A stretch of DNA of 42,581 nt from Nemertoderma westbladi (Eukaryota; Xenacoelomorpha; Nemertodermatida; Nemertodermatidae). The notes beneath the pieces were generated by a model. The model made no database searches. It was not told where the DNA came from and saw nothing but the letters and a program-made list of their open reading frames with translations. How positions within the stretch are numbered: the first letter of the stretch is position 1; every line of letters begins with the position of its first letter. Below are positions 23,055-31,245 of this stretch, piece by piece. The stretch spans positions 1-42,581 of the forward strand of contig JAUCBJ010005109.1 in NCBI GenBank assembly GCA_032718475.1, in the 5' to 3' direction. A program made the position numbers and the translations under genes.

Positions 23055-23290
23055 TGCGAGCGTAACGAGCATGAAAATGTGGTTTTATATCTGTCAGTCA
23101 GTATGTCTGTATGTATATTCTGATATTGGTTTGAATAGTCCAAATTGAAAAACTTTTGAAACAACTCATGTAAGTTAATCAACATATACAATAGGAGGCC
23201 TAGCCTAATACAGTAATAGGGATATTGAAATAATGGATATGAGCAGATGAGTAGGATACAATTATAAACGCTAGCGAAGGGAGCGAAAAT
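23055..23290 (+). repeat. GCGAGCG-flanked repeat, copy A
   Basis: This is bounded by GCGAGCGTAACGAGC at 23055 and GCTAGCGAAGGGAGCG near 23270. The copy B equivalents are the cleaner GCGAGCGTAGCGAGC and GCGAGCGAAGCGAGCG, so copy A has decayed from that form. The interior is a TCTGTCAGTCAG-type short repeat. No ORF. Confidence 0.6.
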
Positions 23291-24119
23291 TTTTAACTCT
23301 TTTTAATCATACTAGTCAGCTAGTATAATTCTGTATTTTCAATTACCGGTAGCACTGGTCACTGGCTGACTGGTTGACTGCAGGACTGGCACTGGGTAGA
23401 GCAGTAGAGTGGAGTGGATACAGGGATAGGTTGCCAGTGCATTGCGGAATTGCTTGTACAGTTGTAGTGTAGCTGTGTAGGCTTACGCAGCTACATGGCT
23501 GCATGACATCCAAATGCGCGCCAGGATCCTCAATGCGCGCCACATGACCCTGTTGCTCCGCGCCAGGACAGCGACAGCAGGAAACTCTACATAAATTCCA
23601 ACCTGCAGAGGCAGACCTGGCTGCCTGGTGTGCACCCAGTCCCAGTGCAGCAGTGTGCTTATCGGTACCTGGGTACCGTACATACAGACAGACATCTGGC
23701 ATCTGGACATACAGAGTGACTGACATTATTACTTACCGTTACCAGAATTTCCTGATCCTGAGCGGGAAATAAATAGGCCTATTACTGTATTACTTCGACG
23801 TTCGACCATGTCAGCATGTTCTGATGTTATCCTCTGAGCCTGTATCTATTTCAGTATTTAACATGTATATTTTACTGGTCAGCTGGTGCAGCTTCGGTTT
23901 ATAGTAGGCCTCCTACAGAGCTTTACAGTTTACAGTTAGCTTCCAGCAGTTCAGATTTCAGTAAACGAAACGGTACCGCAGTACCGATACTAGGGTTTTT
24001 AAAAAACATCACCATGTTTTAAAACAAATGTTTTAAAACAATGTTTTTTTTGTTTTTTATTAATTTTTAAAAAACACTGTTTTTTTTGTTTTTTTTATTT
24101 TTTTAACCTTATCGGCAGT

Positions 24120-24475
24120 TTAAACACAAAAAGTACTATAGTTGACAAAAAACAGCACAAAAAGTAGCCTACTATATAGTTCACAAAATGTACTATAGCT
24201 TACAATGAATCATCACAAAAAAAATTGAGTACAAAAAAGTATAATAGTTCACAAAAAACCAGCATAAAAAAAGTACTATAGTTCACAAAAAATACTGCAT
24301 AAAAAAGTATTATAGTTCACAAACAGCCAGCACAAAAGTTTGAGGATAAAAAAGTATTATAGTTCACAAAAAACCAGCACAACACATTTGAGCATAAAAA
24401 GTATTACCGGTATAGTTAACAAAAACCAGCATAAAAAAAAGTAGGCCCTACTATAGTTCACAAAAACCAGTTACA
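24120..24475. repeat. irregular ~30-40-bp A-rich tandem repeat
   Basis: The phrase AAAAAGTACTATAGTTCACA with a following AAAACCAGCA recurs about nine times with variable A runs. It is flanked upstream by (A)TGTTTTAAAACA-type palindromic AT stretches at 24000-24110. It is non-coding and lies in the part of unit A that has no counterpart in the window. Confidence 0.8.
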
Positions 24476-24699
24476 TGAGTTAACTGGTAAACCAGTTAAC
24501 ACCCTACCCTACCTGCCTACCGCTGTACAGCTGTACGGTACAGCGGCACAGCCGTAACATGAGGTACGGTAACAAACAACATCTAGGCCTATATCAGTCT
24601 GTCAGTATATGTCTGTACAGCTGTATGTACAGATGTATTGCTGTATTGCTAAGGAATTTGTATAAATTGGATCTAAGTTCACCTAAGATCTAAGTTCGC

Positions 24700-25210
24700 T
24701 TTTTTTTATTTTATTTATTTAATAACAATTTTCTACACTTCTACAAACAATGTATAATGTAGACGGTGGTTGAACGGGTGAGCGCATTACACCAACCACC
24801 GCTAGCATTCAGCAATAGACCAATAGTTACTATAGGCTAATACAAAGAGAGCCTAGATAAAACAGTAGGGCCTACAGTCTGACAGTCATGCAAGATGCAA
24901 CATGCAGTACATAAGCTCAATACAAAAACAAATATCCTACTGTACATTAATTAGGGCCTAGTTTAAGTAAGTATTATCGATTGATTTTTAACGGAAGAAA
25001 TACGTAACTATATTTTTACTGTAATACAATAGTTAAAAATAGGTCACAAACAAGGTCATATTACCTTATTACTCCAATAAATGCATGCACACATACAGTA
25101 CCGGTAGTATAAAATTTTGTAACAAGTTTCTATGATTCAAAATCGAGAGCTAAAAGCTACGCTAAAAAAATCCAGACTGAGGCACGATGTTGAGATCTAT
25201 GGCAAAAAAC
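24700..25210 (-). mobile_element. retroposon insertion with A-rich tail
   Basis: Copy B has ~510 bp here that copy A lacks. On the minus strand the insert ends in an AATAAATAAAATAAAAAAAA tail, the hallmark of LINE/SINE retroposition. TTCGC flanks it on both sides (24695-24699 and 25211-25215), a possible short target duplication. Just before the tail is a short LINE-like 3' segment (minus-strand GTTCAACCACCGTCTACATT and on). I recognise no RT domain in the remainder, so it is a truncated or non-autonomous copy. Confidence 0.7.
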
Positions 25211-25257
25211 TTCGCGACTAGCATGATAATTACCAAAGGCTTTAAATAGCATAAAGT

Positions 25258-27650
25258 GGGATTTAAGTTCACCTAGTTAGGATCTAAGTTCACATAGTTA
25301 GGATCTAAGTTCACCTTAGTTAGGATCTAAGTTCACCTACTTAGGATCTAAGTTCACCTACTTAGGATCTAAGTTCACCTAGTTAGGATCTAAGATCACC
25401 GAGTTAGGATCTAAGTTCACCCAGTTAGTATCTAATTTCACCCATTTAGGATCTAAGTTCACATAGTTAGAATCTAAGTTCGCCTACTTAGGATCTAAGT
25501 TCACCTACTTAGGACCTAAGTTGACCTAGTTAGGATCTAAGTTCACCTAGTTAGGATACTAAGTTGACCTAGTTAGGATCTAAGTTCACCTAGTTAGGAT
25601 CTAAGTTCACCGAGTTGGGATCTAAGTTCACCTAGTTAGGATCTAAGTTCACCTTGTTAGAATCTAAGTTGACCTAGTTAGGATCTAAGTTCACTGAGTT
25701 AGGATCTAAGTTCATCTAGTTAGGTTCTAAGTTCACTTAGTTAGGATCTAAGTTGACCTAGTTAGGATCTAAGTTCACCGAGTTAGGATCTAAGTTCACC
25801 TAGTTAGGATCTAAGTTCACCCAGTTAGGATCTAAGTTCACCTAGTTAGGATCTAAGTTCACCTAGTTAGGTTCTAAGTTCACCTAGTTAGGATCTAAGT
25901 TGACCTAGTTAGCGATCTAAGTTCACCGAGTTAGGATCTAAGTTCACCTAGTTAGGATCTAAGTTCACCGAGTTAGGATCTAAGTTCACCCAGTTAGGAT
26001 CTAAGTTCACCTAGTTAGGATCTAAGTTCACCCAGGTAGGATCTAAATTCACCAAGTTAGGATCTAAGTTCACCTAGTTAGGATCTAGGTTCACCTAGTT
26101 AGGATCTAAGTTCACCCAGTTAGGATCTAAGTTCACATAGTTAGTATCTAAGTTCACCTACTTAGGATCTAAGTTGACCTAGTTAGGATCTAAGTTCACC
26201 GAGTTGGGATCTAAGTTCACCTAGTTAGGATCTAAGTTCACCTAGTTAGAATCTAAGTTGACCTAGTTAGGATCTAAGTTCACTGAGTTAGGATCTAAGT
26301 TCACCTAGTTAGGATCTAAGTTTACCTAGTTAGGATCTAAGTTCACCTAGTTAGGATCTAAGTTCACCGAGTTAGGTTCTAAGTTCACCGAGTTAGGATC
26401 TAAGTTCACCTACTTAGGATCTAAGTTGACCTAGTTAGGATCTAAGTTCACCGAGTTGGGATCTAAGTTCACCTAGTTAGGATCTAAGTTCACCTAGTTA
26501 GAATCTAAGTTGACCTAGTTAGGATCTAAGTTCACTGAGTTAGGATCTAAGTTCACCTAGTTAGGATCTAAGTTCACCTAGTTAGAATCTAAGTTGACCT
26601 AGTTAGGATCTAAGTTCACTGAGTTAGGATCTAAGTTCACCTAGTTAGGATCTAAGTTTACCTAGTTAGGATCTAAGTTCACTTAGTTAGGATCTAAGTT
26701 CACTGAGTTAGGATCTAAGTTCACCTAGTTAGGATCTAAGTTTACCTAGTTAGGATCTAAGTTCACCTAGTTAGGATCTAAGTTCACCTAGTTAGGATCT
26801 AAGTTCACTGAGTTAGGATCTAAGTTCACCTAGTTAGGATCTAAGTTCACCTAGTTAGGATCTAAGTTTACCTAGTTAGGATCTAAGTTCACCTAGTTAG
26901 GATCTAAGTTCACCTAGTTAGGATCTAAGTTCACCTAGTTAGGATCTAAGTTCACCTAGTTAGGATCTAAGTTCACCTAGATAGGATCTAAGTTCACCTA
27001 GTTAGGATCTAAGTTCACCTAGTTAGGATCTAAGTTCACCTAGTTAGCATCTAAGTTCACCTAGTTAGGATCTAAGTTCACCTAGTTAGGATCTAAGTTC
27101 ACCTAGTTAGGATCTAAGTTAACTGAGTTAGGATCTAAGTTCACCTAGTTAGGATCTAAGTTCACCTAGTTAGGATCTAAGTTCACCTAGTTAGGATCTA
27201 AGTTTACCTAGTTAGGATCTAAGTTCACCTAGTTAGGATCTAAGTTCACCTAGTTAAGTTCTAAGTTCACCTAGTTAGGATCTAAGTTGACCTAGTTAGG
27301 ATCTAAGTTCACCTAGTTAGGTTCTAAGTTCACCTACTTATGATCTAAGTTCACCTAGTTAGGTTCTATGTTGACCTAGTTAGGATCTAAGTTCACCTAT
27401 TTAGGATCTAAGTTCACCAACTTAGGATCTAAGTTCACCTACTTAGGATCTAAGTTGAGCTAGTTAGGATCTAAGTTCACCGAGTTAAGATCTAAGTTTA
27501 CCAACTTAGGATCTAAGTTCACCTACTTAGGATCTAAGTTGACCTAGTTAGGATCTAAGTTCACCTAGTTAGGACCTAAGTTGACCTAGTTAGGATCTAA
27601 GTTCACCAGTTAGGATCTAAGTTCACCTAGTTAGGATCTAAGTTCATCGA
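25258..27650 (+). repeat. 21-bp minisatellite, copy B, about 114 units
   Basis: This uses the same unit as 17547-18815 and occupies the same position in the duplicated unit, but it is nearly twice as long. Variant order differs from copy A. The stretch 26900-27100 is almost pure consensus, and blocks such as CACTGAGTTAGG...GTTTACC recur around 26280, 26530, 26615 and 26700, showing recent block amplification. Both arrays therefore changed length after the duplication. Confidence 0.95.
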
Positions 27651-27689
27651 AGTCATGCCTTGCAGGATCTAAGTTCGTTTCACCCAACA

Positions 27690-27695
27690 GAACCA
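27690..27695. other. left target-site duplication, GAACCA
   Basis: Six bases matching 31122-31127. Copy A has a single GAACCA at 18864. Confidence 0.92.
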
Positions 27696-27741
27696 TACGG
27701 TGGCCCATAAGTGACAGCCATACAACATTTATAAAACAACA
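27696..27741 (+). repeat. left terminal inverted repeat
   Basis: Exact reverse complement of 31076-31121 over all 46 bases. The match continues through the first 21-bp units inside. The terminus is TACGG. Confidence 0.95.
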
Positions 27742-28045
27742 TTAACATTTAGGTTATCAACATTAACATTTAGGTTATCAACATTAACATTTAGGTTATC
27801 AACATTAACATTTAGGTTATCAACATTAACATTTAGGTTATCAACATTAACATTTAGGTTATCAACATTAACATTTACTCTATCAACATTAACATTTACC
27901 CTATCAACATTAACTTTTAGGTTATCAACATTAACATTTAGGTTATCAACATTAACATTTATGTTATCAACATTAACATTTATGTTATCAACATTAACAT
28001 TTAGGTTATCAACATTAACATTTAGGTTATCAACATTAAAATTTA
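27742..28045 (+). repeat. left subterminal 21-bp array, about 14 units
   Basis: Unit AACATTTAGGTTATCAACATT. Variants (ACTCTATC, ACCCTATC, ATGTTATC) affect the TAGGTTATC part, while AACATTAACATT is nearly constant. It ends 100 bp before the transposase ATG. The reverse complement of the same unit forms the right array. Repeated subterminal motifs of this sort serve as transposase binding sites in several DNA transposon groups. Confidence 0.95.
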
Positions 28046-28147
28046 GATATCAACATTATTATATTCATTATTCATTTATTCCTTATTATCAACTTTGCAT
28101 TTATTCAACCTACACCCCCATTACATTAGGTACCGGCACAGAGTAAT

Positions 28148-29275
28148 ATGGCATCTGAAGAGGAACTTATCACTCATTATTTTAATTGTGGATTTTCGTA
28201 TAAAGAAATTGTAACATTTTTACACGCTTTCGGTTTAAATTTGAGTATTAGGACATTGCTAAGGCGCCTACTACATTATGGTTTATATAGACGTAGAGAA
28301 AATAATCATCTGCATCTGATCTCTGAAGAGGCAATTCGTGAGAGAATAAAGAATGTAATTGAAGGACCAGGGAGTCTTGCAGGATACCGCACTGTTTGGC
28401 ACGCGCTTCGTTTACAGGGAGTAGTTGTTCCACGTCTGTTAGTACAGAAACTTCTAAAAGAGATTGACCCTGATGGGACTGAACTACGTAAACGCCACAA
28501 ACTCAAAAGAAGGGTATATTACAGTCGAGGACCCAACTATACTTGGCATATAGATGGGTACGACAAGCTCAAACCCTGGGGGTTCCCTATTCACGGCTGT
28601 ATTGATGGTTATAGCCGCAAGATACTTTGGTTAAATGTGATCCGTTCAAATAACTGCCCCGATAACATTGCTTCTTTGTTTCTCAACACTATTAAAAACT
28701 TAGGTTATCCCCAAAAACTAATTAGCGATCTCGGTACAGAAAACTGTATCGCTGCTTCTATTCAAGCCTTTCTACATCAAAATATAAACGCTCACCGTTA
28801 TGTTTCCTCCCAGCATAATCAGCGTATCGAGGCCTGGTGGTCTCAGTTTTCGAAAACACGATCATTGTGGTGGCGGAATTTTTTCGGTGATCTAGAAGCA
28901 CGCGGTGTCATAGACTTGAGTTCCCCACTAGCAAAAGAGTGTTTATGGTACTGTTTTTCTGGGATAATTCAGGACGAACTCAATCTCGTGAAAGAACAGT
29001 GGAACACACACCTAATAAGAAAGTCCCAGTATAGTAGAGTAAATGGACGTCCGGATTGTTTGTACTATCTTTCAGAAGATAGTTTCAATTCAGAGATCTC
29101 GGTTCATGATTTAAATTCTTTAATGGACCATATCATAGTGCCACAGTATAGAAATATCTATCAGGACTATTTATCCATGGTATTTACTATCAAACAACTG
29201 CCATTCTCATCTGATGTAGGAACCGCCCTTACGAACTATGAAACTCTAATGCACGTGGCGGAACAGGGGCAGTGA
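28148..29275 (+). CDS. DDE transposase, integrase-like
   Basis: A single uninterrupted 375-codon frame from ATG, the first in frame after the left subterminal array. Residues 1-50 look like a helix-turn-helix (HYFNCGFSYKEIVTFL, then SIRTLLRRLLHYGLYRRR), matching the DNA-binding start of this transposase group. Residues about 125-250 form an RNase H-like integrase core. The presumed catalytic acids are D136 (in TWHIDGYDKLKPWG), D194 (in LISDLGTENC) and E228 (in QHNQRIEAWW), with 33 residues between the last two. IHGCIDGYSRKILWL is the conserved strand after the first Asp. The aromatic WWSQFSKTRSLWWRNFFGDL follows the Glu. All three acids are present and there is no frameshift, so it may be functional. 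It should cut and join the ends of the surrounding element. A retroviral-type or Ginger integrase is less likely: there is no HHCC zinc finger. Confidence 0.9.
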   Translation: MASEEELITHYFNCGFSYKEIVTFLHAFGLNLSIRTLLRRLLHYGLYRRRENNHLHLISEEAIRERIKNVIEGPGSLAGYRTVWHALRLQGVVVPRLLVQKLLKEIDPDGTELRKRHKLKRRVYYSRGPNYTWHIDGYDKLKPWGFPIHGCIDGYSRKILWLNVIRSNNCPDNIASLFLNTIKNLGYPQKLISDLGTENCIAASIQAFLHQNINAHRYVSSQHNQRIEAWWSQFSKTRSLWWRNFFGDLEARGVIDLSSPLAKECLWYCFSGIIQDELNLVKEQWNTHLIRKSQYSRVNGRPDCLYYLSEDSFNSEISVHDLNSLMDHIIVPQYRNIYQDYLSMVFTIKQLPFSSDVGTALTNYETLMHVAEQGQ

Positions 29276-29596
29276 ATCACGAATGAACAAGTGAATTGCA
29301 CAAAAGACTGCTCCCCCAAACTCACACTGTAGGAAACCAATTGCTATAATCGTTCATCAAATTCAAATTTGTACTACAGTACAATTTGTACTACAATATT
29401 AAGAGATGCGTTGTACATACAGTACAGTAGTATTGTTTTATATTGTTTATATTTAATGATTTTTATTCTTGTGTTTTAAGTGAAGCAAATTCGGTAATTA
29501 CTACATCTAATTCTAAGCTATCTAATGTTTCTGACTCTATACTAAGAAGGGCTAGTTCTGACAATCGTTTCTCTGACATTGTAGTACGTAGGTAAC

Positions 29597-29801
29597 AGGG
29601 GCGTAGCCAGGAATTTTTATGGGGGGTGGATCCATGACTTATTTATTAAGTTTCACTTCGGTTCATTGAGCAACTTTAAATATTCAACATTTTAATAATA
29701 TGTACTGTAGAAAACATCAATGTATTTAATAAAAGATAGATAACTCACCAGGGGAAATCTTATTGCTTGGGACCCCCCCCCCCCCCCCCCCCCCCCCCCC
29801 C
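29597..29801 (+). mobile_element. truncated repeat starting CAGGGGCGTAGCCAGGA, ending in poly(C)
   Basis: The word CAGGGGCGTAGCCAGGAATT with a following GGGGGGT is a beginning I know from widespread invertebrate non-autonomous elements, often hAT-like. A 29-base C run (29773-29801) could be the complementary inner border, but the matching CCTGGCTACGCC end is missing. It lies between the two convergent ORFs of the transposon, in their 3' region, with an AATAAA at 29728. It is either a nested truncated insertion or part of the element's own spacer. Confidence 0.45.
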
Positions 29802-29919
29802 GAATGGAAATGGAAACGGTGAACGGCAAAATAACTCTATATTTTACAATATCTAATATCTATGATGATTTAACTAAGAATATCTAATGCAAAATTTAAT
29901 TCCAATTAGTTCACAATGT

Positions 29920-30597
29920 TCAGTGCATCGAAAAGGCCTGACCTTTAGAAAATGCAAGAAGTAAGTTTTCGTTAAAATCCCGAGGAATCTTCATGTGACA
30001 CACAGGAAAAGTTATACTGCGCGCACAAGCCCCAACAACAGGAAAACAGATGCTGTGACCTGGATTTCTAACGTGACAATCATGGTCGAAATTAACAGTT
30101 ATGAAAAAATCGCCGCTCGATAAAGGTTTGTGTTTCTGGCCTGTTAGCCAACCCAACATTCCACTCGGTGTCATATCTGGTGACAACCACTCGGCATTTT
30201 CGTTGTCATGGTCACTCCCGCCATCAACGGCTATAGGTTCCTTAAAACCTTCAATGTTTTCATCCTCCAGAGACATTAAAAAATCTTGGAAGTTATCTAT
30301 GACAGCTTCTTCCCACTCCTTACGCGTTGAACTCTGAGAATACTGTGGCTTCAGAATCGATACTACGTAATTAGCAGTAACATCCGTGCTGGAGGAGGAC
30401 TCTGGTATGATAAACAGGTCACGACATAATTCTTTGTTGTTATTTAACATCCCTCTAAGACCATACATTTCTAGTCCTCGGCAAAATTCATCAGTGTATA
30501 ATTTACGCCTTGTCAATACACTGACAGTTAGGGTGCCAATTATCTGATTTGCATTTTCCACAGTTATCCTACCAGTTCCATTCCATACTAGTTCCAT
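29920..30597 (-). CDS. HECT-like ubiquitin ligase C-lobe protein carried by the transposon
   Basis: An uninterrupted 225-codon frame from ATG on the strand opposite the transposase. Residues 33-112 (FCRGLEMYGLRGMLNNN, then PQYSQSSTRKEWEEAV...FLMSLED) follow the pattern of the segment preceding the C-lobe in G2E3-type HECT proteins (GL...LG...YSxxGSxRRxxE...W-x-x-x-L-x-x-x-E). Residues 147-225 follow the C-lobe: MLGWLTGQKHKPL matches F-(V/A)-TG-x-x-x-(I/L)-P, ACARSITFPVC matches T-C-x-x-x-L-x-LP, and the end AFSKGQAFSMH matches the final A-x-x-x-G-F. C191 is the candidate ubiquitin-accepting cysteine. The N-lobe that binds E2 is absent, so the protein is either truncated, part of a spliced gene, or uses a partner. 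Many G2E3-like genes in fish and invertebrates look transposon-amplified, which fits. The assignment is by motif only. Confidence 0.65.
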   Translation of the reverse strand: MELVWNGTGRITVENANQIIGTLTVSVLTRRKLYTDEFCRGLEMYGLRGMLNNNKELCRDLFIIPESSSSTDVTANYVVSILKPQYSQSSTRKEWEEAVIDNFQDFLMSLEDENIEGFKEPIAVDGGSDHDNENAEWLSPDMTPSGMLGWLTGQKHKPLSSGDFFITVNFDHDCHVRNPGHSICFPVVGACARSITFPVCHMKIPRDFNENLLLAFSKGQAFSMH

Positions 30598-30599
30598 TC

Positions 30600-30828
30600 C
30601 AATTCCATACTAGTATCTAGTCTAGGGTTCGATAGATACCGGTACCGGTGCTGTAAGTTCCTGTTGTTTCAGTTTTCAGTATCAAATAATGTACCGGTAC
30701 TAAAATGTTGATACCGGTAGGGTAAATGGTGTGTAATTGGTGGCTACAGGTACTGTAAGTTCCTGTTGTCTCAGTTTTCTGTAACGAATAATATATAGGC
30801 CTACCGGTACGGTACTATATGTTAATGT
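30600..30828. other. spacer upstream of the HECT-like ORF with a direct repeat
   Basis: Two related ~60-bp segments (CTGTAAGTTCCTGTTGT...CAGTTTTC...AATAATRTA) start at about 30651 and 30755. The stretch also carries five of the window's ACCGGT palindromes. It would contain the promoter of the minus-strand ORF if one exists; I see no clear TATA box. Confidence 0.5.
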
Positions 30829-31075
30829 TGATAACCTAAATGTTAATGTTGATAACCTAAATGTTAATGTTGATAACCTAAATGTTAATGTTGATAACCT
30901 AAATGTTAATGTTGATAACCTAAATGTTAATGTTGATAATCTAAATGTTAATGTTGATTTATAAATGTTAATGTTGATAACCTAAATGTTAATTTTGATA
31001 ACCTAAATGTTAATGTTGATAATCTAAATGTTAATGATGATTTATAAATGTTAATGTTGATAACCTAAATGTTAA
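30829..31075 (-). repeat. right subterminal 21-bp array, about 12 units
   Basis: Unit GATAACCTAAATGTTAATGTT, the reverse complement of the left array. Three units are modified to GATTTATAAATGTTAAT or similar, copying part of the terminal repeat itself (TTTATAAATGTT), so the array has exchanged sequence with the element's end. Confidence 0.95.
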
Positions 31076-31121
31076 TGTTGTTTTATAAATGTTGTATGGC
31101 TGTCACTTATGGGCCACCGTA
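31076..31121 (-). repeat. right terminal inverted repeat
   Basis: Exact reverse complement of 27696-27741. It ends ...GGGCCACCGTA. Confidence 0.95.
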
Positions 31122-31127
31122 GAACCA
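31122..31127. other. right target-site duplication, GAACCA
   Basis: Matches 27690-27695. Copy A sequence resumes directly after it (GCATCACGTCCAGGTCGCAC against GTATCACGTCC in A). Confidence 0.92.
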
Positions 31128-31245
31128 GCATCACGTCCAGGTCGCACAGTATTAAAACAACATGCAGTAGTATGCATTGTTGCACCATACAACATGCATT
31201 GTTGACATTGATTAACGATATTAAAAATATAATAAGTTCAACAGA

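Larger units (their letters stand above)
17449..24647. repeat. large duplicated unit, copy A
   Basis: From GCTAAGTAATTTGTATAAAT onward this matches copy B (24648 to the end) in order and orientation. The match covers a short leader, the 21-bp minisatellite, ~4.8 kb of collinear sequence (18912-23730 against 34353-39170, equal in length to within a few bases) and the ATAAACGAAAC segment reaching 23999, where the window ends in B. The remaining part, 24000-24647, has no counterpart inside the window. Identity by eye is in the mid-90s per cent. I see no terminal repeats that would make the unit a transposon, so a tandem segmental duplication is the simpler reading. Confidence 0.85.
27696..31121. 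mobile_element. DDE DNA transposon (IS3EU-like) with HECT-like cargo
   Basis: A complete 3426-bp element. Its ends are perfect inverted repeats (27696-27741 and 31076-31121, beginning TACGGTGGCCCATAAGTGAC). A 6-bp duplication, GAACCA, flanks it and the empty site survives in copy A. Inside each end lies a 21-bp tandem array in mirror orientation. Two ORFs face each other: transposase (28148-29275, plus) and a HECT-like protein (29920-30597, minus). The integrase-like DDE protein together with 6-bp duplications fits what I recall of the eukaryotic IS3EU group. I assign it by protein motifs and target length, not by a database match. Identical ends and an intact transposase frame indicate a recent insertion. 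Confidence 0.85.

Noticed and set aside
17449-24647. The duplicated unit as one giant transposon
   Set aside because: I see no terminal repeats, target duplications or transposition genes at its edges; tandem segmental duplication explains it more simply, though the right end lies outside the window.
17547-27650. CRISPR-like array
   Set aside because: The 21-bp units are directly adjacent with no unique spacers, so they are minisatellites.
27742-31075. Telomere-like TTAGG words in the 21-bp arrays
   Set aside because: TTAGG appears once per 21-bp unit and not as a TTAGG(G) repeat; the arrays are bounded by transposon ends.
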